A DNA stretch of 64,000 bases from Campylorhamphus procurvoides (taxonomy: Eukaryota > Chordata > Aves > Passeriformes > Dendrocolaptidae), in assembly GCA_013396655.1 (NCBI GenBank), contig WBMV01005969.1, forward strand, positions 901,534 through 965,533, in the 5' to 3' direction. This document shows positions 24,324-36,805 of this stretch, piece by piece; the first letter of the stretch is position 1, and each line of letters starts with the position of its first letter. The notes under the pieces are model-generated. The model saw only the letters and a list, made by a program, of their open reading frames with translations. It was not told the DNA's origin and did no database searches. The translations under genes were made by a program, and so were the position numbers.

Positions 24324-24428
24324 ACCTGCTTGTGAAAACCATGGAAATAAATTCACTGTCTGTGAAGCCCGAAGATCTGGATGAACAAATCATGAATAAA
24401 ATGCCAGCACATTCCAAAACTAGCCATG
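24315..24428 (+). CDS. Candidate coding exon, unassigned
   Basis: The frame is open through the segment and ends at CATG before GTAAGTAG, a strong donor. It contains ATG at 24341 in a near-ideal start context (ACCATGG). The peptide from there begins MEINSLSVKPEDLDEQIM and ends SKTSH plus one base, so the exon leaves phase 1. It could be a first coding exon starting at 24341, or an internal exon using one of the AAAG acceptors in the tandem repeat. The acceptor side is weak, with a poor pyrimidine tract. Downstream segments at 36746 and 51312 accept phase 1. I know no family with this peptide. Confidence 0.35.
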
Positions 24429-24477
24429 GTAAGTAGACACTATGCTAACAGCAATTCTCAGGGAGAAAAATACTAGA

Positions 24478-24902
24478 TGGCAGAATCATATAATACCCTG
24501 TGTTGCAAGGGGTCCCCAAAGACCACTGAGGCCAATTCCTGGCCCTGCACTGGACCATCCCCAAGAAACATATAATGTACTTGCAAGCATTGACCAAACA
24601 CTTCTGGAACTCTCTCAGGCTTGGTGCTGTGATCACTTCCCTGGGGACCCTGTTCAGATGTCCAACCACCCTCTGGGTAAAGAACCTTTTCCTAATATTC
24701 AACCTAAACCTGCCCTGACACAAATTCATGCCATTCCACTGTTCAGAGAGAAGAGATCAGTGTATGCCCTCCTGCTTCAGCTTGAGAGAAAGCTGTAGAC
24801 TGCAATGAAGTTTCCTCTCAGTCTTCTCCAGGCCAAAGAGAAAAAGTCACCATAGTCTCTCCTTACACATCATCTCCTCTAGACCCTTCATTGTCTTCCT
24901 GA
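24478..24902 (-). mobile_element. CR1 LINE 3' fragment
   Basis: A long match to the complement of a CR1 3' end. It reads 'cagaatcata', 'ctgaggccaa.tcctggccctgcac', 'caaacacttctggaactctctcaggcttggtgctgtg', then 'accctctgggtaaagaaccttttcctaat' and 'ctgtagactgcaatgaag'. The element is in minus orientation and 5'-truncated near 24902. It is younger than the CR1 at 27.1 kb. The open frames on both strands here (24442-24798 and 24445-24729) are CR1 sequence. Confidence 0.93.
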
Positions 24903-27149
24903 AGGAAGCAGGAGAAAAAGAGAGAAAAGCAATGAAATCAGATCTTTTGGAACATGAATAGAGCACCACATGGCATTTCTAAATGTTGATTGAAAGTTTC
25001 CCAGTCAACAGAAAAAAAACAGTGAAAGCCCATCTACAGAAACATGGCTCCTTAAAGTCAGTAGGAGAGCTAAGGGTAAGCACATGTATACGTAGTGTCT
25101 TGGGGGATTGCAATTTGCCTTCCAAAGACCTTTCTAAGACTGATTTCAAGCTTCAGCTTGAAAAAAGAAGCCCTACTCCTCAAAATGAATTTCGAATCAC
25201 AGTTTTCAGTGGTGGGAAGTGGTGGTTGTTGTTGTTATTATTACTGATATTATTGGATATGGAACTTAATCTTGGAGCCCAGAGCCTATATAGTCATTTA
25301 CACTAGATCAGCTTGAAGTTCAAGTGTAAAGACTGTACAAATCCTAGCATTTGAGAACTGACAACACTTTACATTCACTTTGCATACATAGGAACAGAAA
25401 TAATCAACTGACATTTGAGTAATTTGTATTTTGAAATATCTCCTGATTTATGCCTTAATATTAAGAAACTTAATTGAGAAATGACAATTTTGTTAATGCA
25501 AGAAGAAATACAGTTAGTTAGAAAAAAAAAAAGAGCCCTTTAAAATTATCAGAGAGCGGAAATTGTATGTGCATTATCTAAGATTAGTAGAAAATTCTTA
25601 AGAAGAGGAATATTTTAAGTGTAACTTCAGAATAGGAAATATAGAAAGTTTCCTGTAGGTGGATGTACTAAAATGAGCTAAATTATCATTCTGTCTAAAC
25701 TTTTTTTTATCAAGTAATTGCCATTATTTTTGGCAGCAATTTACTAAGAGTGTGAAGAGGGAAGAATTATAAAAGATTTAATTAAGGAATTCCTTAGAAA
25801 CACAACAAGCCTTAAACGACACCTCATACTTAAAACTTACAAGTTAATAGAAGGCTTGCAGCTTCCAAATTCATAATTATGTCCCATAGATAATTGTTTG
25901 GCAAAATTATCTCTCTGAGCAGTGTTCTGTTACCAAGAGAGATCTTGGAAAAGTCAGGAAAATCAGAAGTATTTACCTGCCAAATAAAAATTGCAACATT
26001 CTTAAAAACACGGAAACAAACAAATAAGCAAAACTAATCTGAAATCACTATCACTGCAAAAGTCCTTGCTCAGTTTTCTGGCCATTTTTTTTTCTGTGAG
26101 TGAGACAATGAGCTTGGAGGTTTGCAGATAAAAAGAGAGAGATTGATGGTGAGGAAGATTTAAATCCCCAGAAGAGGCTGGACAGGAAGCTAGCTTCTTT
26201 ACAAATTCCAACTTTGTTTCTCAGACACTTAAAAGAAAAATATTATCAAAGAGATGCCTGAAAGCTAAGACTGTCAAAAATTATTTTACACAGCTCCCTG
26301 AAAAACATTTTTTTCAACATTTGACTATCAGATCTGTACATTGCTTACACTACTTCACGTGAGTATTTGGACTGTTAAAAATTATCAGTAAAGTAGTGCT
26401 CAGAGTTGCTACACATAAGAGAAATCTCTCTCCTCTCTCTTCAAAAGCTCACTTCATACCATGTGGCTCATAAGCCTTGCATGGTTGCATCACACATGAT
26501 CCAAATTCAGACAGTCTCCAGCGGTGTTTTAGGCAATGGCATTAGCTAACAAAGCATAGTTTCAGACAGAGACAGAGAGGACTAAAGTTAAATGAGTGGG
26601 ACCTGTCAGAAGTTGATTCCAGTGAACAATAAGGTTCAGCCTTTGAAACCTATCACTGATAAATACTCTTCAGGATATGGGGAGACCTATTAAGACAACT
26701 GCTTCATGTAACTCTATGGAACTACACTACTCTGTCCAACAGCATGTGCTGTTGTCATTGAGATAAACAATCTACTATTGGTTTCATGTTGTAAGGACGT
26801 TATTAAACTCATAGCTGAAGTTTGATTGCCTTAAAGAGTTGAATAGTTTTTTTAGAATTTTTTAACACAAATTAAGAGTAATGAAGAAAATTGTGACAAA
26901 GAATATAGATAACATTTTTAGTAGAAAAATCAAATTTTCATCAAAACACATACACAAAACAGTCAAAGAGGAAGTTCCCTATGGTTCACTTAGAATTCAC
27001 AGGATGTAGTCTCAGTACAGCAAAATTTCAAGGCAAACATATTGATCTCAATATCTGGGATATTTCAAGGGAGCAAAAAAAATCAGTGTTGTTGAGAAGA
27101 GGTAGATTGTGGTAATTGAACTTCCCAGGTTAACAGGAAGACCGTGAGA
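24903..27149. other. No gene recognised
   Basis: AT-rich, with no repeat family recognised. The block 25440-25900 is rich in TTAAT/AATTA words and could be an old regulatory element, but nothing in the sequence proves it. Confidence 0.4.
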
Positions 27150-27735
27150 AGTATCTTGCTGGATTAAGCAAATACTCCATCTAGCACAGGATTTGGTTTC
27201 TGATCGTGGCAAAACCTTGAAAGTTTTCTCTATCTGTCCTTCTTGTTCCCTAGGACATGCTACCATTGAATTAAAGACATTGCAGGTCACATTTGTGTTT
27301 GTTCATTTCATATGTATTCTTTGCAATTTTAACCTGCAGAAATCATCTGCTATCCCCAATCACCCGTGGTGAAAAGTTCCCAAAGTTTGTCACCCATGGT
27401 GTAAAGTACTTTTAAATATTTTAAACAGATTTCAGTACCATCCAGTGTCCTCAAGTTTCTGTATTGTGGGAATTGGTGAACCATGGATATGCGTTCTTTT
27501 AACCATCACCTGCATGACTTACTTGGTTATGCCCTCCCTCAGTCTTCTCTTCTCCAAACTAAACAGTCAAAACTGTTTAATCTTTCTTTCCAAGGCAGCT
27601 CCTGCGTGCCTTGGATCATTTACATATTTTCTAGTACTTCTACATCTCTCTTCAGATGCAGAGACCAGAACTGCACACACACTCAAGGTGTGACTGTATC
27701 ACAGAGGGACACCTTTGTTTTCCCAACGCTTTCAA
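27150..27735 (-). mobile_element. Ancient CR1-type LINE fragment
   Basis: A diverged copy read in the complement sense. The head resembles the amniote 'ggtccatctagcccagtatcctg' motif ('actccatctagcacaggatttgg', about 27170-27195). The middle is 'tattgtgggaattggtgaaccatgga', then 'ccctccctcagtcttctcttctccaaactaaacagtc'. It ends with 'accagaactgcacacacactcaaggtgtgactgtatcacagaggga'. Divergence is high, so insertion predates the other CR1 copies. Plus-strand open frames at 27445-27752 lie inside it. Confidence 0.72.
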
Positions 27736-28310
27736 TCTTCCATTGTGTATAATGGAGATATAGAATATAATTTACAGTACTTGTACCACACAATTAGAGA
27801 AAAGATTGTCCTCTTGTCTCAAAAGCTGCTGCTGAATTATCTTCTTAAATGAGTACCTAAACTTTTTAATTCAAAAATATGGTATATCCAAGGAAACTCC
27901 ACACATCATATTTAGAAGAGTCCATACTGGGTCTGGTGTCTGCATGATGCCTGAATAAATAGGTTTTGTACAAAGAATGAGTATAAAGCAGGTAAAATTT
28001 AAAAAGTCTTCACTAGCCCCAGAGACAGGGTGTGGCTTCGCTTTGTAAGCAATCACTGTTTCCACTGGAAATAACCAGTCTGGAATGATGGCCAAAGGCT
28101 GTTACACATACTCCTTACACAATGGCTTTCACACATGAAATCACATGCCGCCAGTTCAAAACTTCACTTACAAAATATTAATCCTCAAATCAAATAAAGT
28201 CACAAGGCAATAGACAATGATACTAATCTTTTGCCTGTGGGAACCTGTTGCATCTATGTTTTTTAAATGAGCAAACACACAGCCAGATAATTACCTCATT
28301 CTGAATGGAG

Positions 28311-28367
28311 AATAAAAAGAAAAAAAAAAGAATAAAAAAAGAAAAAGAAAAAAAAAGAAAAAAGAAC
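28311..28367 (+). repeat. A-rich polypurine tract
   Basis: Nearly 60 bases of A runs broken by single G, with two T. A low-complexity purine strand, perhaps the decayed A-tail of a retroposed sequence, but no body is recognisable next to it. Confidence 0.85.
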
Positions 28368-28448
28368 AGGAACTGAGACTTTGATATAATCATCACATTT
28401 TGGCAAACTGTCCTGGAACTGGGAGGGAAGAACCATCCCTTGTCTCAG

Positions 28449-28511
28449 TATGGGCCACGTGAAAATGCAATTGCTGAACTTAAGTATAGACTCTCTTCAG
28501 ATTTTCTCAAG
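28449..28511 (+). other. Weak exon candidate, unassigned
   Basis: Twenty-one open codons lie between 'cccttgtctcag' and CTCAAG before GTAAAC, phase 0 at both ends. The peptide runs YGPRENAIAELKYRLSS. The donor is good, but the pyrimidine tract is short and the phase does not fit the neighbouring candidates at 24.3 and 36.7 kb. Probably a decoy. Confidence 0.15.
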
Positions 28512-29740
28512 GTAAACAGGAAAACAGACAAAAATGAGATTTACCTGAATCATTCCAGCCATGAAAGGGGAAAGGTGTGCTGCTGCTACCCTCTGAAATG
28601 GAGAGCTTTTCCCTCACAGATCTTCTGGAGGAACTTGTGCCTTCCCATGGTACAATATGTTCAAGGATGGAGGTCAGAACAAGGAACAGGGTTGTGCTGT
28701 CCCTACAGTCCCACTCCAAGATGTAACTCATCTCTGAAGTATTTGTCTATCTCCAAAAAATGTGGAAAAACTGAAAACTTCATAATATATTCACTAATAG
28801 TTTCTTTTTTCATCCTTGTTTTGTAGCGTGGTTAAAAGGAAGGTGTATTTCTAATTGATCTTACTGGAACAGAGATTGCACAGATAAAATCATTTGTTTC
28901 TAGTTCTGCCAACACTGTCTGCATGTTAACATTTTAATCTCTAATTTTCATAAGAGAAGGAACTGTGGCATGCTTTCTTATCTTCCACAGACTCAAATCC
29001 ACTCCTATATTGAGGTTCTGCCTTCATGCACTCCCAAAAAATTAAGATTTTTCTCAATATGGTAAAATGAATCACTGCTTGTGAACATAACTGACAATGT
29101 CAAATTCACAGAAAGCAAAATCAATGAATTTTATTTTACTAGTGACCTAAGGATATGGCTCATCAGCCAGGGGAGAAAGATGTAAAATTCTCTTTTAATG
29201 CTGAATATAACAAAGATAAAGAAATAAGGCAGTATCTGAAAAGAGATTTAAAGAAGTCCAAATGTTAGTCCTATCAGCATACTCCATGATGTCAAATTAG
29301 GGAACAAATTCATATTAATTTCTTCAAATTCTCTCCTCATTTGTTGCCACATATGTTGTACTGCTGCATTGTGCTAACCACCCATATGGCTCTAGTCACA
29401 GTAAGCTTTCCTGACCAGCATCCTTAGTCCTAGCAAAATACATATTCTTGAAAGATAATTTGATTTCAGTAATGTGGTCCATCCTATAATTGTATGTCTA
29501 CTTACAATAACTAGGGTGAAAGGGGGTGACTTGTAAGAAAAATAATGATACTTACATGGTTTGAATATCAATGAAATAAAATAAAAGAAGTTTGGAATCC
29601 AGATGGCAATTAAAAGTCTAATTTTGTGGTTGCCACATCTCTACACCAGACAGTTTTCACAGTATGTAGTCAGTGACTAATAGGGGCATAAATATGGAAA
29701 TCATCCGTGTTTTAAAGAAAATCTTTTCTTTAGCATGTAT

Positions 29741-29745
29741 GTGTC
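29741..29745. repeat. Target-site duplication GTGTC, left copy
   Basis: GTGTC lies before the LTR start at 29746 and again at 30844-30848 after its ACA end. Confidence 0.65.
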
Positions 29746-30843
29746 TGCAGTGTTGCATCCTTCCCCCACTCCTCCTTGGGCCACGCTACGATCTCAAAAA
29801 TGCTTGTTAACTCTTGGCCTTGACAAATAGCACCCGGGCTAAGTTCCCCTTGAGTTCATCAGAAACACTGTCTGCTCCCAGGAACTTATGTTGTATAACG
29901 AGTTCTCATTTTTCTAATAAACACCCTTGGAAACTTATTTCTCTTGCCTGAATAGCAACCCAAGTGGAACAACTTTTTCGTTATTGGACTTTCAAACAAA
30001 GTTACCAATCTAAATTGTGACCAGGATGGAAAATTGCTGTGACTAAAGCCAATTGTCTTGCGACCCTATAAACAGCAGTCCTAAGTGAGACCCTTCGAGC
30101 CCTCCCGGACCACAGCAGGCTGTGACCAGCAATGCCCCTCTCAGTAGCTCACCCTTCAGAGCCAGCCAGCTCTCAGGTTTGCTGTACTTGGAGGACAACA
30201 GCTGAATGCTGCCAATTGAGCCTTGGCTGATACCACTGCTCCTTGAGGCTCAACATTTCATCCTTCAAGAAGATGCAAAGGCATCTGACATGGGTATTTT
30301 ACTGAATTCATGGGGAATTTTTCAAGATATATCTTGTACATACTGCTTTAGGCCTGTGTGTGTGCAAGTGTGAATTTGCTCTAGTAAATGTGCTATGAAT
30401 GTTGTTCCCTGAGATTCTCAAGTACTTTAGATTTGTGAGTAAGTTAGTGCTATAAATGAGTTACTGTTGTACTTACACTAAATTCTTATAGAAACTTTTG
30501 TTAAATTGTTGCTGTTAAACCTTGAGGCCTGAACCATTGGTCAAGTCCAGGGCTAAGTTTGGCAAGTGAGTCTCATGTGACTCAATGGGATAATGTCCCT
30601 TATTCCTTTTGTCCTTACCCTTTCCTATCTCTACACTTTTCCATGCCCAGCATCTGCATTGATAATTTTTGGTTGATTTTTGGTTTATATTGATTGATTT
30701 TAGATTTTAGTTTGCTTTTTCTCTGTGTGCTTTAATCATTTAGTAAGTAGTAAGTGAACCTTGCCAACCAGCTTTATATTAAACCTGCTTTTGCTGATAT
30801 CTCTGAGGGTGATTGAGCGATCGTAAAACAGTCATTTGCAACA
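29746..30843 (+). mobile_element. Solo LTR, ERVL-like, about 1.1 kb
   Basis: A TG...CA unit flanked by GTGTC on both sides. A TATA box (CTATAAA) at 30066-30072 and an ATTAAA-type poly(A) signal near 30778-30783 place the promoter on the plus strand, giving U3 of about 340 bp and a long R/U5. The end TTGCAACA mirrors TGTTGCA at 29751, so the LTR may start five bases later with a terminal inverted repeat, but then no duplication is found. There is no attached internal region. Family assignment rests on size and the 5-bp duplication only. Confidence 0.72.
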
Positions 30844-30848
30844 GTGTC
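30844..30848. repeat. Target-site duplication GTGTC, right copy
   Basis: Right copy of the proposed 5-bp duplication. Confidence 0.65.
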
Positions 30849-31181
30849 CTACCATACACATTTTCAAAGAGACTATCATTCAACGGTCAATGAACATCAT
30901 TCAAAATGAGAGGAAGTAAAAGATATGGGTCTAAAATTTGCATTTCTATAAATGAGGACAGAAACAACAAGCAAAAATCACTATTGAAGATGTTTAAAAC
31001 ACTTATTCAAAGTTTGAGAAAACTATTTTTGCATTAACCTCAAATATATATACAAAGCTATGTAATTCAAACAGTACTAGGTTTTGGGATTATTTTTTTT
31101 TCCCAAACAAGCAAGTTAGTGCATATAGAGTATGGATGGAGCATTGAAACTAAAACTAGGAAATCTCCTCAAAATAAAACC

Positions 31182-31199
31182 ACCAACCAACCAACCAAC
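31182..31199. repeat. (CCAA)n tetranucleotide repeat
   Basis: Four to five CCAA units in a row within an A/C-rich stretch. Confidence 0.85.
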
Positions 31200-32368
31200 A
31201 CCCCAACTCCTTAATTTCCCAGTTTGAGGACTTTTATGCCTAAATCTATGTGGATTCATTGGAGAAATAAAAAGTTTGCAGGTAAAATGCAATAGGTGAG
31301 TTTTCTACTTAATGCAGGTATGTTTTCTTAAGAGAGAACACACTGGAATAATAATTTTGTAAGTGCACTTAATATAAAGAACATTAAAGTTTTTCTTCAG
31401 TTTTGGTTTTCTGGGAATTTAATCTGCTTATTTACTTAAATTATTATACTAATAAGTTACCATGCTGCTTGGGATGGTTTTTCACATAACCTTTCCAAGA
31501 AATAGAAATATATTCAACATGCTATTCAATCACAAAAACTTTGTTTGTTTTCTGAATCTCATTTTGAAAATGAAAGTATCTCTGTATAGCTGTAACAATT
31601 AGAGAAAGAGGCTTTATTTTCTTCTCAAATTTGTCAGCAAAATAAGTTTGACCAGATGACAAACTTCATTTTACTTAGAGAGAAAAATAAAATCAAAATA
31701 CAATTAATTTATTTTCAGCTTTTATACAAAAAGCTGTAACAATGTGGTTCTGAAATTATTATATTAGTGCAAAAAGCATAAATGTTATAGACAGTTTAAG
31801 AAGCAGCAGGTATTGTGCCAATTCAGAATTCCTGCTTACCTTGAAAATAATGTTCCTCTGGAATCCAATGCAGTGTTCATTGCAATCAAAATGAATGTCT
31901 GAAATTTCTTATGTAGAAATGCACATATAACATCTTTGGAAAAGCATGAAAACTAACATCTAAAAAGCAGTCTTTTCTTTAGCAGACATTCTAGTAGTAA
32001 ATAAAATATATTTCATGATATTTTAATCTGAATGTATTGTTTTTCATCAGCTGATAAGGCTTCCATGTTTTTATCTATACACTCTTCCACTGAAGTTGGA
32101 AATGGCTGATCCTCTAGATACTTGACTGTCAAGGAGACATTGATTTTATTTTAACATGGATATTTTTCCCTTGAACAGTTACATACAAGTGTGCAGCTAG
32201 CTATATATTACCACACAAAACATTCTTTTGGAGAGAAAAAAAAATCTACTATACTTAGTCCCAGAGAAATTGAATTTTCTTAAATATCTTTCTCTATTCC
32301 ACTGTCTAACATATGAACTACTACTAGTTACCACAACTGTATTTTTTACTTACTTTAAGTTACTGTTG

Positions 32369-32480
32369 GGCATGGTTTGGTTTGGTGGTTTTTGGTGGGT
32401 TTTTTTGTGGCTTTTTGAGGTTGGTTGGTTGGTTGTTTTTGTTTGTGTGGATTTGTTTGTTTGTTTTATTTTTATTTAAA
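32369..32480 (+). repeat. Strand-asymmetric T/G tract
   Basis: About 110 bases made almost only of T and G on the plus strand, including TTGG and TTTG repeats. The reverse strand is A/C only. The plus-strand open frame that crosses it (32228-32479) ends in low-complexity residues and is not a gene. Confidence 0.85.
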
Positions 32481-34161
32481 GAAATGCAGACCCTGATTCA
32501 GCAAAGAACACATACATATAATTAACTTTTGTACTGTGTGTCTCCAGCAAAATTAACGAATTGCTCACCCATGTCTAAGTGGTTTGTGGAGCCTCATCTT
32601 GCAGTACATTGGACAATAAAATGTCTACACTAAGGGTACATCCAGGGTAAGAATAGGATTTTTTAAGACCATTGCGAAGGAGCAAACAGGGAACCAGGTG
32701 CTGATGACCATGAGCTGCACAGTCACTTCTTCCAGAAAACAGTTGCTCACTCTTTAATGACACCCAAATACCATTAGATTAAGTTGTGAGCTTAAAAAAC
32801 TCCTAAAAAGTTATTGTGGGTTAGTGGAAGTTAATATGTTGTCAACATCTTGATGTCCATTACAGTAGGTCCTGCTGATGAAAAAGAGAATGATGCTTTT
32901 CAGATGGTGAATTTCATCAACACAAGCAAGAAACAGGCATCTGGGATAGAAGCTCAGTGGGAGCAAGCTTTAGAGTGAAAATCAGTGCAGTTCATCAAAA
33001 AGATTTCCTGATTTGCAACCTGCATCAAACATCGTTCCAGCCCCCTAACACTAACTTGGTCTAATCGGCTTCATCGTGGGCCTTATCCTAAAACTATCCT
33101 TGGGTTCCCTATCCTCAAGGTAGGTATCAGGTTTGTCAAACATCCACAGTAAAGAAAAGCGGTGGGGTCACTTTGCAGTCAAGAAATGGCGCCCACTGCT
33201 CCACTGTAGGACAAAACTGAGCAAGGCATGCTGTCAGCGAACTCTGTTCTAAACACCTTATTAGCCCATTTTCTCTCACAGAGTCTCAAAGGTCAGTGCA
33301 GCTCTCTTTTGGACAATGGTGATAACACAAGATCATGTTGCTGGTAACACAATGGGAGTAGCACAAGTCCTGAGGCTAAGAGCTGTGTCCAGCTCATGGC
33401 TCATGGGTAGCCACTCAGACTTACAGAGATATTTCGTACCACAAGCCAAGACGCTCCACGGTGGTGTTTCCTGCTGAACTCTACAGGAGTCCTGGATCAA
33501 AAAAAATATTCTAGGCTGAAATTCAAAATGCAGAAAATTGATTCCTAAAGGCAAATTCTGGTAAGATGTGACCTTGCAATGCTGCAGTGGACTGCCAAGG
33601 GCATTATTGTAAATGTTGATAAAGTTGCTTCATTTTACAGGCAAGGCTAAAGGTTTTACCTCAAGGCTACATTCTTAGACATTTGGTTTGCTTTATTCAT
33701 TCTGCTTTATATACATGCTTGCTCTTAGGTATCTTAGTTTAGTACACATATATTCTCTCTTGAGTCCTTTTTTAGGAATAGAAAAAACCTATTACTAATT
33801 TTTCAGACTCTCGGTAATTTCTTGTGAATAAAACTATACAGTATTTTCATCATTTAAATATTCTGTCTAAGATTTCTGTATCATTGCTAGATTAATTAAA
33901 AAGTAAATTTTCATGACTAGAAATTCCATGCAATTCCAGTTGCTTCTTGCTTTGTTTTCCGTGCATGATTTTTACCTTAAATTATTTCTGAAGTTCTAGA
34001 GAAACAAAACAATAAATATCTTCAGCTTATAGATATGCTTCTTTGACATCCTTCAAAGTTTTAACAAGATGCACTTAAATGAGCTTAAATCCAAGACTGT
34101 AATTAGGAATTAATTTTCTAATTTATTTGTCAGATTTCATAGGTTTGACTGTCTGTCCCAT

Positions 34162-34194
34162 GGGGGAGGGAGAAAAATCACCCTCCCCCCCCCC
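34162..34194. repeat. G/C inverted repeat with C-run
   Basis: GGGGGAGGG (34162-34170) pairs exactly with CCCTCCCCC (34181-34189) across a 10-base loop. The C-run continues to 34194 and is followed by an A-run. A very stable hairpin for an AT-rich region. Confidence 0.9.
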
Positions 34195-36200
34195 AAAAAA
34201 AAACCAACAAAAAACAAACACCTCCAATAATTGTATGAATTTTGAAGTATTAAATAACATAGATAAGGATAATTGTTCCGTTAGCACCTTCTCAGTCCAA
34301 TAATTCATCTTGCAAGAAATCTTTTATATCATAATTTATGTGGCATTTTTTCCATATTTTCACCACAGAGTTCAATGCCATATATCAATCTGAAATCACT
34401 GTGAGGTAGAAGACATCTTTTGACTAATACCATTCTGACAATATATTTTTGTTGGCAGTACACACAATACATTTAACTTGTCTCTGTAAGTGATTAATAA
34501 TAGGCACTAACAACATATTTTTATGATTTTGATTACTTGCTGCTTCTTATGTTTTCTTAATATGCTACTTTACATCAAAGTTGAGAATCAGAGTTATTGG
34601 ATTTTTATGAAAAATAACAGCCTTAATATATCATGAGCCTGACTTTTTAATTTGAAATGTGATTTGAGTGAGAACTGTGCTGATCTCTTTCTTGTACCTG
34701 AGATGATCCCCAATGAATTCTGCAGAATTGTGGTCACTCAGTCAGTCAGTGAGTCAGTGTAGGACACAGCATTTCAGTGAGCCTCAAAAAGCAAGTTTTA
34801 TAGCCCAGGAAAAGCAGGCTTGTGGTATTGACATTCTTACTCTTCTAGATTGAGAACCAAAAATGGCAGGGAGATCTCCTGGGAGTTCCTTGGTGTACAA
34901 TGTTTCATTCATTTTAAAATTACCAGAGAGAAAGAATGGCCACTGAAATAACTTTGCAGATCTGGACCCCAGTGCCTTTTCAGCAATGCTGTTTGAAACA
35001 GATGGAAAGGGGTGGAAAAGGTCGCAACAAAAAGCAATCTTGGATGGTTTAAATGAGCAGTGCTAAACTAAAGTCAATTCAGTTACACCGAAAGAAAATC
35101 TGATCTTTTGAACATGAACTGAATCTTTTGCTACACAGGGCAATAAAAACCCCACTGAGTTAGGTTTAGAAAAAAACCCCAAAATATCTTGTTTTCATGT
35201 AGCACATACTTTCCATTACGAGAAAACAAGTCTTACAGTATTTGTTGCACTCATTAACTGTTTCCAAAACAAATATGATATAATTAGACCACTAAAAACT
35301 TGCCATTTTTGAGAAGTATGCTCCTGTATCAAGTGCTCAAACATTTAAAAATATTTCTCATAAAAACATTTGAAAGTGTATATTTTTAAAATCTGTGGAA
35401 ATCTTCAAAAACCTGGTGAAATAGTAAACTATTGCTTATTACTCTACTTAATCAACAAGTTAAGGAAAAAGTAGAAATTATATTGAATCAGAAAGAAATC
35501 AAAATGTGTATGAAAGGAAAAAAAACCCCACCAACAACCATCACACAATCCTATTCCATTGTTTCCACTTTTCCCTACAAAAATAACATTCTCAATTCTA
35601 CCACACAATCAAAAGTATGTTTTATGTTTTTTTTGAAATATAATTAATTTAAATAATCAATTTTTAGCCTTCAGTTAGCACCTGAAAACCTATTTCAATG
35701 AGGATCCTAGAATTAAATTGTAAATGAGTAGTTGAACAGTCTGCAGCACTTGTCTGGGAAAGGGTGATCTTCAGTAATTATTTTTGTATTCCCTACAAGA
35801 CCATACGTGTAGAACTCCTGGTCCAGAGGGAATGCAGTATTCTGCAGACTTTACCAATTTTAAAATGAGCTAAGTTATAATAGATATTCAGCAAGCATGC
35901 TGTAGAAGTGAGATTTGCACCTCAAATTGTTTTGTGAATTGATATTTTTTTATTTGTCATGACAGTTTCATAAACAATGATATGTTAATATCAAAGAAAT
36001 TTTTCGGCCACCAGCCCTTACACTAACATTGCCTTGATTTTATGGGGAAGTTATAAATATTCTCACAGAGAGGATGGAGACTTGATTTAAAAGCTACTAA
36101 ATTCAACAAGGCTATTAACAGACCTCACAGTTGGGATTATGCCAGTAAATGAATGCCCAGCATTAAGGTAATGACATTATGATTTTGAGACATCAGATCT

Positions 36201-36231
36201 GTGTATATATGTGTATATATTTGTATATAAA
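36201..36231. repeat. TG/TA-rich tract
   Basis: Two near-identical GTGTATATAT units followed by TTGTATATAA. Confidence 0.8.
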
Positions 36232-36745
36232 ATAATGCCAAACAACCAAGTAAATAAGAAAGTTTTTAGACTGTCTGAGACATTCATTTGACAGTCACAT
36301 ATCCCAACTAGCTAGATCCATATATGTTTTGAAAAAGATTGAGTTCTTCACCTTCACTGGATTAACTGTCCCTTTAATGCATGAAGAAATTCAGTCCTAT
36401 CTAAACGAGAAATATGAGTTTAAACTCAGCTTCCAAATTAAGTATACATCAGGCTGATAGATGTAATCACATATAACTCCCACAAGAATTACAGTTTTCT
36501 GACATAAGTAACTCTAAGTTTATGTCAGTAAATGTGAGAGCTGTCGTGAACAAAATATTATGGCTTATTTCTAACATTTATGTGGTTGACTATCACTTGT
36601 ATTCAGCTGTTACTCTAAAATATATATCAGCTTTGAATAGGTAAGTGAAACTTCAGTCTTAGTCATATAAAAGAAAAAGAATTTATTTATGTTCCTCTTG
36701 AAATCTGCTCTTAAGGTGAGGATATTTTTTCCTTTTGTCTTGCAG

Positions 36746-36805
36746 GCTCAGGCACAACTCTCTCAGCTTTGCTAATTAATCTTGCCCCAGCTGCTGACTC
36801 CACAG
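36746..36805 (+). CDS. Candidate 60-nt coding exon, unassigned
   Basis: One of the best acceptors in the window: a long pyrimidine tract ending TTGTCTTGCAG (AG at 36744-36745). It is followed by 60 bases ending CCACAG before GTGATG. Only one frame is open, phase 1 in and phase 1 out. The peptide is SGTTLSALLINLAPAADST. The phase fits both the 24315-24428 exit and the 51312 entry. The donor is moderate. The exon is short and without a motif, so chance remains likely. Confidence 0.28.

Larger units (their letters stand above)
27736..29740. other. No gene recognised; A/G tract and weak exon candidate
   Basis: Holds the purine tract at 28311-28367 and a 63-nt open, splice-bounded segment at 28449-28511 listed separately. 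Nothing else recognised. Confidence 0.4.
30849..36745. other. No gene recognised; simple repeats
   Basis: Nearly 6 kb with only low-complexity elements: CCAA (31182-31199), a T/G tract (32369-32480), a G/C hairpin (34162-34194) and a TG/TA tract (36201-36231). The region 33030-33480 has more CpG than its surroundings but no recognisable family. Open frames at 32228, 33333 and 35432 lack support. Confidence 0.4.

Noticed and set aside
28440..28826. 128-codon plus-strand frame as a gene
   Set aside because: It has a strong internal donor at 28512, no motif, and ends in low-complexity hydrophobic residues.
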